Shown in pieces: positions 40,937 through 53,667 of a stretch of DNA of 64,000 nt; the stretch's first letter is position 1, and the number at the start of each line of letters is the position of its first letter. Both the position numbers and the translations under genes were made by a program. Origin of the DNA: Cercis canadensis (taxonomy: Eukaryota > Streptophyta > Magnoliopsida > Fabales > Fabaceae). The notes beneath the pieces were generated by a model that was given only the letters and a program-made list of their open reading frames with translations, did not search any database and was not told the DNA's origin. Location: contig QAOA01004497.1 in assembly GCA_003255065.1 (NCBI GenBank), positions 454,001 to 518,000 of the forward strand, given 5' to 3'.

Positions 40937-41655
40937 AAAAAATCAACACACACAACAGGACAACAGAATATCTTAACTGTTCAGGTTTTAATCATCCTTT
41001 GCAATGGAGTACTTTTCGAGAAGACCGGAGGAGCTAACAAAAGATGCATAGAGGGCGATGATTTAGCAAGGTTTGGTTGAACGTGAAAAGCTGCTAGCCG
41101 TTGCTACTCACTTTTGGGTTACGACTGCAGACCAAAACAAGTGAGTATCAACGGTTAGAGGCTTTTGCATGTTCCACGAAACCTTAAATTACGAACACTA
41201 AACCCTAAACTTGTTAGGCGAATAAAACGCTGTTTGAAATAGCATTTATTGAATAAAACGCTGTTGGGAACAACTCTTATTGACAAAAACGCTGTTTGAA
41301 ACAGCGTCTATTGAATAAAACGCTGTTTGAAACAGTGTTTATTGAATAAGACGCTGTTTCAAACCGTGTTTTTGTCAATAAGCGCTGTTCCCAACAGCGT
41401 TTTCTTCTTACCTTTTCCACCCCACCTTTTTGAAATCCATTCAATGTTTTTCCAATATCAGTTTGCATTTTTTTAAGCAAAATGCAGTTCTATTTTAGCA
41501 TTTTTTTGTTAAAAACGCGGTATCATTTAACATTTTTTTTTTCATAAAACGCATCAGTATTTTTTAACGGAAAAAACTAATCCATTTCAATAAATTCTTT
41601 CAAAATTAACCTATTCTCGTAATTATTTTGCTAAATAGTATCCGTAAATTTGCCC
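40937..41655 (-). repeat. Right terminal inverted repeat arm
   Basis: Reverse-complement partner of 38340-38994. Contains the same gcgatgattnagcaaggtttggttgaacgtg block and the outer end ccgtaaatttgccc. Confidence 0.88.
41215..41410. repeat. Subterminal palindromic repeats, right arm
   Basis: At least five modules around aaaacgctgtttgaaacagcg and attgaataaaacgctg. This arm has more copies than the left arm, accounting for its greater length. Confidence 0.8.
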
Positions 41656-41663
41656 GCAAAAGC

Positions 41664-42119
41664 AGATAGCCAATCCCTTAAAATTAAGCAGATGGTGACA
41701 AAGATTTGGCCCAATGAGTTATCTCGTCCGTATGGTCAATAAACGACAAATTGTGTTGTTCTATTCATTTTGTGATTTCTTGTTACGAAAAAAATCCTTC
41801 ATTGGGCTACTCCGATCGCTGTCCTGTTCTTTTTAATCATTGACCTCGTCTTTCGCTAATCTAAGCTCGTTGGCATTGGAATGGATCGAGTTTCAACCTT
41901 AACGAGTTCAAGCTGCTGCCCCCAAAAATTAGGCGTGGATTCCTCAACAGAATGAAGTTTTACCTGAAAAACGATGGAAATTTGTTGATAACCTTTCATA
42001 CTTTCAAAAGCTAACACTGTAGAGTAGAATCATTTAAAGTCCAAACAAGGCATTTTATACACTAAAGTTCAGATTTTGGCAAGTGGGTTTGTCTCTCTTG
42101 GGGTTGGTGGAAGAAAAGA
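41664..42119. other. Upstream region and leader of the KUP gene
   Basis: Begins right after the TIR element. A TATA-like ttttatacac lies near 42052-42061, about 60 bases before the ATG. No other feature seen. Confidence 0.45.
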
Positions 42120-45100
42120 ATGGCTGCGGGTGGGATTGAAGAGAGCAGCGTCAGATTATTGAGTACTGATAGTGGAAGTAGTGGGTCTAGGTGGGTTGAT
42201 GGCAGTGAAGTGGAGTGGGAGGCACCGTGGACTACGCATCAGGAAAATCAAGGTAAAGAGGGGTATGGATCTTTCAGAAGGAGGCTTGTTAAGAAGCCCA
42301 AGAGAGTTGACTCATTTGATGTTGAAGCGATGGAGATTGCTGGTGGTGGTGCTCACGGTCACTCTGCCAAGGTATTTGGTTATGTTATCATTTCTTTGAA
42401 GCTCTGGTTTAGCATTTTTGGAAGCCCATTTGTATTATTGAGTGTGTTATGAGAATGTCTCTCGCTCGTGATTTAGAGGGTAAGCGGGTGTAATTGAGAT
42501 TGAAACATATTGAGGACTGAAGCAGGGAAGCTTTGAAAAAAAAAAGCACCAAAATTTATAATTACATTAATCCCTAAAAAAAGGTGCAATTGAAGTATAG
42601 AATTCTCCCAGCAAAGGGTTGAAAAAATTTCATATGTTCTTTTCGCTTGGTTGTAGTCAACCATTATTAGGTTCTTAGTTAAATCATTAGCATTTGGATT
42701 AGATCATTTAGAAAAAGAGATAATCAGCAGTGTTAACTTCCAATTGACCATTTAATAGTGCCCAAATATAGCCACTTCACGCTTTTTAATCTATAGTAGT
42801 TATGTGACTCAGGATTCTTCACTTTGGCCCACCCTTGCATTAGCATTTCAGACACTTGGTGTGGTATATGGTGACCTGGGGACGAGTCCTCTATATGTTT
42901 TTGCTGATGTCTTCAGCAAGGTTCCGATTGAGTCGGAAGTTGATGTCTTGGGTGCGTTGTCGTTAGTAATGTATACAATAGCACTTCTTCCATTGGCAAA
43001 GTATGTATTTGTAGTCCTCAAGGCAAATGATAATGGAGAAGGTAAGAAATCCTGGATTCCCATTACCTCTTAGAATTATTTACCGTGCTTCATTTGAGTC
43101 GTATTGTATATCACAATTTTTATGCTTTAATGGATTCAACTGTAGGAGGAACATTTGCACTATACTCGCTGATTTGCAGGTATGCGCATGTGAATCTGCT
43201 TCCAAATCGTCAACCAGCAGATGAACGTATCTCTAGTTTTAGGCTCAAACTGCCCACTCCAGAGCTGGAAAGAGCTTTGAACATAAAGGAGAATTTAGAA
43301 AAGAGGTCATCTTTGAAAACCCTTTTGTTGCTGTTGGTTCTGATGGGAACTTCCATGATTATTGGGGATGGTATTCTAACCCCTGCAATATCAGGTATGT
43401 AGACATAATACTTTTGATATGAAATCCAAGCACCAATAAGAGTTACAATAACATATCCTGCTATGTTAAAAATGAGGTGAATGTTCACAAGATCATATCT
43501 TAAGCAATGAACATCACTATATATACAATTGGATTACCTGGGAATTGTTGGTTCGTATCGAATGATAAGTGCTGTTGTAAGAAATACGAATGTAAGCAAT
43601 TTAATCGAGTAGCATTTCTTTTTTAACTATTGTATAGACTGATTGCAGCAGTCAAAGTAAATCTGAGTTATTATGATATAGAAGTCCCACTAATATCAAT
43701 CAAATGGCATTTTAAATTTGTATTCTTTTAAGGTCTTTTGATATCCATTCAGGGACTTAGATTTGGATCCTGTGTCTACTAGATTAAGGACTTACAAGGA
43801 ATGGAGAGGATTACAACTTGTCATGTTTTCTATAGGCCTAAAGGGCCTCCAATGTTCAAAAATAAGAAAACTCATGCAATTATCTAGAGAAAGGACCACA
43901 TACGCACACCCTCCAATCATTCCATGGGGAATGTTTGCCCCTTCTGAAGGTGCATAATATTCCATCAATGAGAAGAGAAATTAATTTTCGGGAGCTAAAA
44001 TCTTTAACATTCTTGTGATGAGGACTCAGATAATCAAATTAACTGTGTTATGTGAATAGTTATCATAGTACACCAAAACTCCCTCCGAATAAGAACGTGT
44101 GCCTTTTGTTGCAGAGGGCATAAACTATTATTTTGACTTAAGTCTAGACCAATCTGGTTAACAAGGTCTAAACTAATTATATTAGGTGTCATCTTCATGG
44201 GCTTTTGGCTGTCGTCCCTTATGGCTTGGGACTAGACTTTGCTGAATTGATTGAGTTGGTACTTTACTTCCATTTTCCCTTTTCTTTGGAAGTGAATAGA
44301 ATACCATACTTCCTTCTTTGTGGAAATTTTAATATTTGTTTATTGTTTTCTATGTTGTATTTGGACTGCTGTTAAGAAAAAGTTGATGGTGTTGCAACTT
44401 AATTATGATGATGTTGCTTTTTCATTGCAGTGATGTCTGCCATGAGCGGTTTGCAGGGTGAAATATCAGGATTCGGTACAAGTGGGTATACTTTTCCTTT
44501 TCTTTCCAAGAAATTTTACAGTTTTCTCATCCTGAATTAAAGATGAACTAGTTGACAAGTAATGAAAGCAAATGAGAGAGAACTCATAAAGCCTTCTTTT
44601 GTTTTTTTTTTTTGAAATTCCAAGTCACTTTACATTTGATACATTGAAAATGCTGGAAATTTTATTGACATATTAACTCTAGATGGAAATTCTTGCGGCA
44701 AATGCATCCTTTCTTCTGGCAATATAGACCTTTATGATCAAAGTGTCTAAATATATCTCAAGAAATAAACTTGTGAGCCTTTGATACGTATGAGCCTGTT
44801 AGACAAATGGACCTTTTTAACAGTCATCAGAGAAATGCGCAAGAAGAGTCTTTCTATAATTTTCTGCAGCAAATATGTCTTTGAGGACAAAGTAGGTCAA
44901 GTCCAGTAAACATCTTTTTTACTTATTACTTCTGTGGAAAGAGAAGTCAAAATTGTGTTGCCCTATTAATCTGGTTTTTTGAACAACTGACTTCTGATTT
45001 TTATGTTTCATCAAGAATGTTGTCTTTTTGCTCTTTTGTGGAACTCTGGGCAATGGAAAATGTTAGCATTTTGCACAACATAGCTAAGTTCTCTTTTTTT

Positions 45101-48100
45101 TTTTTTTACTTGTTTCTTTTTTCCTTGCAGATGCATTAGTTATTCTTTCGATTATAGTCCTGGTGGGTTTGTTCGGTATACAACGATTTGGTACCGGTAA
45201 AGTGGGTTTCATATTTGCCCCTGCACTTGCTTTGTGGTTCTTTTCTCTGGGTTCCATTGGAATGTACAACATAATTAAGCATGATATTACTGTTCTGAGG
45301 GCATTCAATCCAGCTTATATCTATTATTTCTTCAAGAAGAACGGAAAAAATGCATGGTCATCCCTTGGGGGCTGTGTTCTGTGCATTACAGGTATATCTC
45401 TCTCTCACCGTCAAACCATGAGCACTGCAGTTGACTGGCATCATTTTTAGATATGTGTACTTGCTAATGTAGATTATAATATTCTTTCTTGGCCCATAAA
45501 TATGACCTTGCTTCTTGTTTCTTGACTTATCTCCCTAGTTTATTCATAATAATGACCTTATTTACTCTATCTTAGAAATGCTCTTGAAGTTGAGAAGTTT
45601 GAGCCATTAGTTGAGGAGGTGATTGGTTTTGCTGGTTCATTTAGCCCACACATGTTAGGGTCATATGTTTATGAGTTTGTATGATAGCCATGAGGATAAA
45701 TACTGGTATACAGGACACAGAAGTATAACATATTGAAATCATTGTACACCTCACCCTCTTCTGTCTAATATACACGCACACATAGAAACAGATTGAAAAG
45801 GGTGAAAAATTAAGGATGGCGACTGTTTTGCCTAATGACAGTAATTAACAATATCATGAAATCAGTAACATTATTTTCACAATTTATGTCATTTTGCCCT
45901 CTGTAGGACACGTTACCAAAGATTTTCCAAACATAATTTACTTGATATCAAGTTTGCCATTTATTTTGGTTCTTGCTATGTGCTTTGGCATGTAGCACCA
46001 AAACAGATGTGCTAGGGAGTATTACGAATTTTTCATGATTGGGAAGTTATTTTAATCCTCTAGCAAATAAGTAACTAATGCTTTGTACGATATTCTACCC
46101 TTACCCTCTAAGGGTACTGCTATGTTATGTAATATATATAATGTAATATATATATTAGTGTGTGCGTGTGTGTAAAATAGAAAATATATGAAGAGATGTT
46201 TCCGTTCCCTCCTTCCTCTCGATACTCTTTGTTCTGTAAAATTCAACTTGGTATCAGAGCCTAAACCGGCCAGGAAGAGGAAATCGCTGGGGATCAGAAA
46301 CCATCTCCTAATTTTAGTGTTCCAGGTTTCCACATGGCTGAATCAAATATCGTCACCCATTGCCCAAAGTCGTTCGTGTAGCTGCGTTCTATTGAACTCC
46401 TTCGAAGCTCTCTATTGAAGCTTTCTAGGTTGGTTTCAAAGCTCTCTGTTGAAGCTTTCTAGGTTGGTCATTTTTCAGCTGTGTTTCTGTAATATTTCAT
46501 CTAGTTTAGATATGTCTGAGATTAATAGTGGTAGTGGTGAGGGGATGAGTCAGGCTCCTGGAAACACCACCAATGGTGGTGAGTCAATTTGGCACTTCCA
46601 TTGAGAACCCTACTCTTCAGATTAGTTCTAAGAAGCTAGATGGAACGAATTATATTGCTTGGTCTAGAGCATGTACTCTTTCTTTGACAGCCAGAGGTCT
46701 GTATGGTTATGTCTGTGGAAGAAAGAAAAAACCAGCTGAAACTGATCCCTCTATTGATCAATGGGAGGCAGAAAATTCTCTAATCATGTCGTGGTTGACT
46801 AATTCAATGGAATGTGGCATAGGCAAGACTTACATGTTTATGGACACTGCTGAAAAAATATGGAGAACAGTGGCTGAAACTTATTCTAAAGTTGGTCACA
46901 ATGCAATTATCTATGAACTACGAAGGAAAGTTCATGAGATGAAACAAGGTGACAAGACTATTTCACAGTACTGTAATGAATTGAACAGTATGTGAGAAGA
47001 ACTTGGCTACTATCAGAATCTTCAAACTTCTAATCTTGACATTGTGAGTGAAATTGGAAAGTTGAAAGAAGTAGAGTAGGTCTATGATTTCCTTGCAGGG
47101 TTGAATACTGAATTTGACCAGCTTAGAGCTCAAGCCCTTGGAAGAGAACCATTCCCAACACTAAGACAGGTCTACTCATACATTCAGCAAGAAGAAAGTA
47201 CGAGACTTTCAATGCTCTTACCTACATCTTTGGATAGATCAGCACTGAATACAAACTTCTACAAGAAACCTAGTGATTCAGCTCACCCCGGCAAACAAGT
47301 AGACAAGGATAATCTGAAGTGTGATTATTGTGGGAAGATGAGGCACACTGTGGAAAATTACTGGAAGCTCAAGGGTAGGTCTACAAGAGGATGAGGTGGC
47401 AAGAGAACAGGTCCACCTAGATTTCAGGCACATTTAACTGAAGGAGCAAACCTAACCCTACACGTACTTCTCAGACCACTGATAGCCTCTCTAAGGAGGA
47501 ATTACAGACTCTTAGACACTTGATGACAAAGCTAGATACATCATCCTTATCAAAGGTTGACGCATCTACCTCTTCTTCTAATTTTGCACACACAGGTATA
47601 TCTACCTTAGCTCTAAATGCTACGGCTTCTCCTAAAGATAGACTCTGGATAATTGACTCCGGTGCCTCTAACCATATGGCTGGCACGTCAAATTGTTTCT
47701 TCTCATACTCACCATGTTCAGGACATGAATCAGTACGAGTTGCTGTTGGAGATTTATCTCCAGTTCTTGGGAAATTATCCTTAAAATGCACCTCTTTATT
47801 AAATCTGTCCTCTGTTTTTCATGTTCCAAAATTTTCAAATAACCTTCTTTCTATTAGCTCAATTACTAGAGACTGTAAAGTCATTTTCTTCCCTGCACAT
47901 TGTGTATTTTAGGAATTGGAGACTGAGAAAGTGATTGGCAGTGGTAGAGTTTATAATGGCTTGTATTTCTTGGAGGACAACCTTGGTACTACTTCATACA
48001 ACTCAATGTCTCAAAGTAATTCAGCAGAGTCAGCTTCTTATCAATTGATGCAATGACATAGGCGATTAGGATATCCTTCTTTTGTTGTTTTGGAAAAGAT

Positions 48101-51100
48101 GTTACCTGAACTATATGGAAAATGTAATAGAAATAGTTTAGTATGTGATGCATGTGAACTTGCAAAACATACTAGAAACTCTTATCCTGGTAGTGATAAT
48201 AAAAGTTCAGTTCCTTTTATGACAATTCACTCTGATGTTTGGGGTCCTAGTAGTGTTGCTTCTTTGTCTGGATATAGATGGTTTGTGACTTTTATTGACT
48301 GTTTCAGCCGTAATACATGGGTGTATTTAAATCATTCAAAGAATGAAGTTTTCTCGTGCTTTAAGAACTTTCATGCCATGATTTGCTTACAATTTAAAAC
48401 TAAAGTCAAGTTCCTTCGAAGTGATAGTAGCTTGGAGTATAAGAACAATGAGTTTCAATGCTATTTGAATGAATGTGGAATAATTCATCAAACTAGTTGT
48501 GTTAATACTCCTGCTCAAAATGGAGTTGCTGAAAGAAAAAACAGACATTTGTTGGAAGTAGCCAGAGCCTTGTTGTTCTCTATGAAAGTTCCCAAGACAT
48601 ATTTGAGTGATGATGTCCTATCAGCTGCATATCTTATCAATAGGATGCCTCTTATAACCCTGAACTTTAAATCACCATCGGAATTACTTCAGGGATCTGC
48701 CTCTCATGTTGTGCCTCCTAAGGTATTTGGGTGCGTTTGCTTTGTTCATGATCATAAAGCAAATCTTGGAAAATTAGATCCAAGAGCTCTTAAGTGTGTG
48801 TTCATTGGATACTCTCCTACTCAAAAAGGTTATAAATGTTATCATCCACCAACAAGGAAAGTGTTTGTGAGTATGGATGTCACCTTTTGAGAAGAGTAAG
48901 CATACTTTTCTCCTAGCCAATCACCTCCTAGGGGGGGAGACTCACAGTTTTGAGGAGGTGCTGCTCCCTCATCTCCCTCACTTGTATTCTTTTCCACATA
49001 CAAATGAGAGGGAGGAATCTACACTTGAGCCTCAAGAAGAGGCTACACTTGAGTGTCAAGGGGACGCTATAATTGAAGAGCAGAATGAAGAAGTTACTGA
49101 GATAAATAAGTAGGGTGGAAAGGAACCTATAGTTTACACTCAAAAAAGGAAGAAACAGGATACATCCATAGAACGTACTCTACCTAGCCAAGAACTATCT
49201 CCAGCTTCAATTCATTCACCTATATCTTCTCCTCCTCCAAGTAAGTCTAGCATCTCTTTACCTCATTCTATTCCTGGTATTGATGAATCTAATGTTTCCA
49301 TTGCCCTTAGAAAAGGGATTAGGAATTGTACACAGCACCCTATCTCTAATTTTGTTTCATACAATTCGTTGTCACCTTCCTATAGATCCTTTGTATCTGC
49401 TTTGTTTGCTATTCATATTCCACATGACTGGAGAGAAGCACTTATGGATCCTAAGTGGAAAGCAGCCATGATAGAAGAGATGAATGCACTAAAAAGAATG
49501 GCACAAGGGAACTCACTTCGCTTCCTGCAGGCAAGGAGACAATTGGCTGCAAATGGGTATTCACCATCAAGCTCAAATCTGATGGGTCAATTGAATGGTA
49601 CAAAGCTAGATTGGTTGCAAAAGGTTCCGCACAAACCTATGGGGTTGATTATGAAGAAACCTTTGCTCCTATGGCAAAAATGAACTCCATTTGAGTAATT
49701 TTATCATGTGCTGCAAATTTTGGTTGGGAACTACAACAACTAGATGTGAAAAATGCTTTTCTCCATGGAGATTTGGATGAGGAGGTGTAATTGGACATTC
49801 CTCCGGGCTTTACCTGTCAAATTGAAGGGAAAGTCGATGAGAAGGTGTATATGGAAATTCCCCTAGGCTTTACCTATCAAAGAACTGAAGGTAAAGTCTG
49901 CAGGTTAAAAGAATCACTTTATGGCCTGAAGCAGTCACCTAGAGCTTGGTTTGACAGATTCAGTAAGGCTGTGATTCAGTAAGCAATGCAGATCATACCT
50001 TGTTCTTCAAGAAAAATGACAAAAAAATTTCTATTCTCATTGTCTATGTTGATGACATAGTAGTGACAGTGAATGATTCTAAAGAAATTGCAGCACTTAA
50101 GGCTAATCTATCCCAAGAGGTTGAAATTAAAGACTTGGGAAAATTGTGCTTTTTCCTTGGAATTGAAGTTGCTCGCTCAGAAAAAGGCATTTTCATCAAC
50201 CAAAGGAAGTATGTTCTAGACCTTCTTTAAGAAACTGGTATGTTGGGATGCAAACCAGTAGAATCACCAATTGTAGAAAATCATCATCTTGAAAGTGGTG
50301 TTGGAAGTGTGGTTGATAAGGCAAGATACCAAAGACTGGTAGGTAGATTAATCTACCTATCCCATACTAGACCAGACATAGCCTATGCGGTTAGTGTAGT
50401 AAGTCAGTTTATGCATGACTCCTGCTCTACTCATCTAGAGGCAGTGTTCCATATTCTGAGATATCTAAAGTCAGCTCCTGGGAAAGGATTATTATTCTCA
50501 AAATATGGACATTCTAAGGTAGAAGCTTAGGCAGATGCTGACCATGCGGGTTCCCTTGATGATAGAAGGTCTACAACGGGTTACTATACTTTCATTGGAG
50601 GAAATCTTGTCACTTGGAGAATCAAGAAGCAATCAGTAGTTTCTAGATCTACTGCCGAGGATGAATATAGAGCAATGGCTGAAGGAGTGTGTGAAGTTCT
50701 CTGGTTAAAAAGGCTGATTCAAGAATTGGGAGTATATGATGGATCTCCTATGACTCGTCACTGTGATAACAAGGCAGCTATAAATATTGCTCACAATCCA
50801 GTACAGCATGACAGAACAAAGCATATAGAAATTGATAGGCACCTTATCAAAGAAAAGATAATAGGGGGAATAATAAAAATTCCTTATGTCAAATCTGGAG
50901 ACCAGCTAGCTGATGTGTTTACAAAGGGTCTTTCCAATAGAGAGTCTCATTCTTTTATTTGCAAGATGGGCATGAGGGATATCTATGCTCCATCTTGAGG
51001 GGGAGTGTAGGATATTCTACTGTTACCCTCTAAGGGTAGTTCTGTAATTCTGCTATATTATGTAATATATATATTAGAGAGTGTGTGTGTGTAAAATAGA

Positions 51101-53667
51101 AAATATATGAAGAGACTTTCCGTTCCCTCTTCCTCTCGATACTCTCTGTTTTGTAAAATTCAACTTTCTTCTTCATGAAAATGAGAAATTTGTGATTTGA
51201 GGAAACAGCCTTTCAGAAGAATTAAAGACAAGAAATCAGTAAGTAATTTACATAACTTGCTTGTATATTCCTCTGCAGGTGCTGAAGCAATGTTTGCTGA
51301 TCTAGGTCATTTTTCTGTACGAGCAATACAGGTATACTCAAATTGTTTCTTCCTTGAAGAGTAAACCCATAAGTTTACTTAATTAAACCTTGTTTAATAC
51401 TTGAATTTACTTTTTAAAGTCTCTGATGATTTAATTTCTTATGCAGATTGCCTTTACTTGTGTGGTATTTCCCTGTCTCCTCTTAGCTTATATGGGCCAA
51501 GCTGCTTACTTGATGAAATACCCTTCTTCTTCATCGAGGATCTTCTATGATTCTGTTCCAGGTGATATTTGCTGACTTAATCACTGATTATGTTTGTATG
51601 TACTAGTCATTGTCCATCAAACTATAATTGATATATGTGCTGTTTAGTAATCATTGCAGCACCTGCTGCTTATGCTTTGTGTGAAACAGGAGATTTCTTC
51701 TGGCCAGTGTTTGTGATAGCCACACTTGCTGCTATGATTGCCAGCCAAGCAATGATATCTGCCACATTTTCTTGTGTGAAGCAATCTATGGCTTTGGGCT
51801 GCTTCCCAAGGCTTAAGATTGTTCACACCTCAAGAAAGCGAATGGGTCAAATTTACATCCCTGTAATCAACTGGTTTCTAATGATCATGTGCATAGCCGT
51901 TGTTTCCATCTTCCAAAGTACTACCGATATTGCAAATGCATATGGTATACTGTCCTCCGTCTCATTTTTCTACAAGTATCATTGTTTCTCTTTTTCTTTT
52001 TTTTTGGGTTCTAGGTTGACTATTGAGATGCGTTCTGAAGGATTACATAAAATGATTTACTATATGAGGATTTCTCTCATTTTCTATATTCCAGATTTGT
52101 CATCTGCTTATAAAATTGTCCATCATTGCAAGTAAATTTGGTACTGTATCTAAAAACTATGCAACAGCATTAATCAAACAGTATATCCCCCAAGTATTGA
52201 TAAAAAAACTCTAATTACTTTTCTCTTATTCAGATCAAAAACCTATTTCTCATATACCTCTTCTGTACCCAAATATGTGTTTTCTCTGTTGGAAGATTCC
52301 CAGATATCTTGTATTGCCCTTTATCATGGGACCTATAGTTATATTAGCTGATCCAATAGCAAGCATGGTGTTTAACTGCTTGTAAATTGAATGCTTTTGC
52401 TCTTCAGACGTGATGAGATTTTCTCTGAAGCTGGTCTAGTAAGCTCAATCACATTTTTGTTCAAAAAAAAAAAATAGTTCATGACCTGAACCCAAATTTT
52501 AATATGTTAATGTACAACTGAAAGGGACCAAATAATGTGGAAATCATGCAGCACACATGCCTAATACTTGATACCACTTGTAAAATATCTGCTAATGCTA
52601 TACATGCTGTTGTTGCAGGCATTGCTGAAGTTGGTGTCATGATGGTTAGCACCACCTTGGTGACACTTGTAATGCTTCTGATCTGGCAGATCAACTTGTT
52701 TTTGGTAATTTGTTTCCCACTCATATTTGGATCAGTGGAGCTCATTTACATGTCTTCCGTCCTATCAAAACTTCTAGAGGGTGGCTGGCTTCCACTTGCC
52801 TTTGCTACCTTTTTCCTCTCTGTGATGTATATTTGGAACTATGGGAGTGTATTGAAGTACCAAAGTGAAGTCAGGGGGAAGATCTCAATGGACTTCTTGC
52901 TTGATCTTGGCTCCAATCTTGGATCTGTTAGAGTGCCGGGAATAGGATTGCTATATAATGAGCTTGTCCATGGCATTCCCTCCATTTTTGGGCAGTTCCT
53001 GCTGAGCCTTCCAGCTATCCAGTCTACTATAGTTTTTGTTTGCATTAAATATGTTCCAATCCCAGTGGTTCCTCAAGAAGAAAGATTTCTATTTCGAAGA
53101 GTTTGCCCAAAAGACTACCACATGTTCCGCTGTGTTGCCAGATATGGTTACAAAGATGTACAGAAGGAAGATCACCATGCATTTGAGCAACTTCTTATTG
53201 AAAGCCTTGAGAAGTTTTTGAGAACGGAGGCTCAAGAAACTGCCTTGGAAAGCAACTTAAATGAGGACACTGATAGTTTCTCAGTGAAGTCAAGGGATTC
53301 TGATCTTCCCAGTGGTAATGGGGCTGAGGAACTTAGGATTCCACTGATGCATGGCCAAATATCGGAGGAAGCGGGAAGTAGTGCCTCTCAGGAAGCTGCA
53401 GTAGCATTACCATCTAGTTCTATGTCATCAGATGAAGACCCCAGTCTTGAATACGAGCTTTCAGCTCTTCGAGAAGCAATGGATTCAGGATTCACCTATT
53501 TGCTTGCACATGGGGATGTGAGGGCAAAGAAGAACTCTATTTTCCTTAAGAAACTGGTGATAAATTATCTGTATGCATTTTTTAGAAGGAACTGCAGAGC
53601 AGGCGCTGCAAACATGAGAGCACCTCACACCAATATCATTCAAGTGGGGATGACATATATGGTCTGA
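42120..53667 (+). CDS. KUP12: KUP/HAK/KT potassium transporter, KUP12-like
   Basis: K+ uptake or H+-coupled K+ transport across a membrane, possibly plastid envelope as proposed for KUP12. Nine exons: 42120-42371, 42813-43041, 43146-43394, 44431-44481, 45131-45391, 51279-51331, 51447-51561, 51690-51944, 52619-53667, totalling 838 codons (837 aa). The hydrophilic N-terminus (84 aa, with WVDGSEV and [10 protein letters not shown]) is typical of the KUP7/KUP12 subgroup. [14 protein letters not shown] (100-113) and [10 protein letters not shown] are hallmark family motifs; about 12 membrane segments precede a long cytosolic tail. It ends in AGMTYMV-like residues (VGMTYMV), as in orthologues. Exon 4 uses donor GTGGGT, giving GFGTNALV. 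Exon 8 has an upstream in-frame acceptor at 51660 that would add 10 residues. Intron 5 (5.9 kb) carries copia element 2; coding sequence is intact. Confidence 0.93.
46084..46248 (+). repeat. Left LTR of copia element 2
   Basis: Pairs with 51006-51165. Differences include small indels in the atatat and gtgtgt tracts, so the insertion is older than copia 1 or sits in a fast-drifting tract. Confidence 0.85.
46511..47460 (+). pseudogene. Copia 2 gag, frameshifted
   Basis: An ATG at 46511 opens a Gly/Ser-rich start that shifts frame near 46575. It continues as a UBN2-type gag ([14 protein letters not shown]), with stops at 46993-46995 and about 47078, then a modified zinc knuckle ([15 protein letters not shown]) near 47320-47365 in which the last Cys is replaced. 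Confidence 0.85.
47520..50998 (+). pseudogene. Copia 2 pol: protease, integrase, RT and RNase H, broken
   Basis: Protease [11 protein letters not shown] near 47647-47679. Gag-pre-integrase and integrase at about 48051-48890, with [19 protein letters not shown] and [10 protein letters not shown] giving parts of the zinc site and DDE core. Reverse transcriptase pieces at 49420-50230, including the YVDDIVV catalytic motif near 50047-50067, and RNase H at 50240-50998 with [12 protein letters not shown]. Stops or shifts occur at about 47912, 48051, 48888, 49111, 49545, 49692, 49790, 49980, 50228 and 50528. Nine or more lesions make retrotransposition impossible without help. Confidence 0.88.
51006..51165 (+). 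repeat. Right LTR of copia element 2
   Basis: Follows the polypurine tract and ends about 114 bp before KUP exon 6 (51279). Confidence 0.85.

Larger units (their letters stand above)
38340..41655. mobile_element. Foldback-like TIR element carrying a telomere-like array
   Basis: A 3.3-kb non-coding unit bounded by long terminal inverted repeats (38340-38994 and 40937-41655). Outer ends are ggaaaatttacggata on the left and, reverse-complemented, gggcaaatttacggata on the right. Flanks gcagaagc (38332-38339) and gcaaaagc (41656-41663) match at 7 of 8 bases, a possible 8-bp target duplication. No transposase is encoded, so it would be non-autonomous. The long arms recall foldback or Mutator-like elements; superfamily is undecided. 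The interior is a degenerate telomere-like array. Confidence 0.75.
46084..51165 (+). mobile_element. Ty1/copia retrotransposon 2, full length but decayed, in KUP intron 5
   Basis: LTRs at about 46084-46248 and 51006-51165. Both start tgta(c/g)gatattctac and share ccctctaagggta and the aaaatagaaaatatatgaagag block. Primer binding site tggtatcagagc at 46249-46260; polypurine tract gaggggga just before 51006. Domain order gag, protease, integrase, RT, RNase H is classic copia. Same orientation as the host gene. Many stops and shifts show it is dead. Possible target duplicates tgctt and ttctt differ by one base; LTR 3' ends are uncertain by about 3 bp. Confidence 0.92.

Noticed and set aside
38340-41655. 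CRISPR-like array because of palindromic modules and spacers
   Set aside because: Plant nuclear DNA, modules inside terminal inverted repeats, spacers repeated and not unique.
49480-49700. Functional reverse transcriptase in copia element 2
   Set aside because: Frame changes and stops before and after the YVDD motif; no continuous frame.
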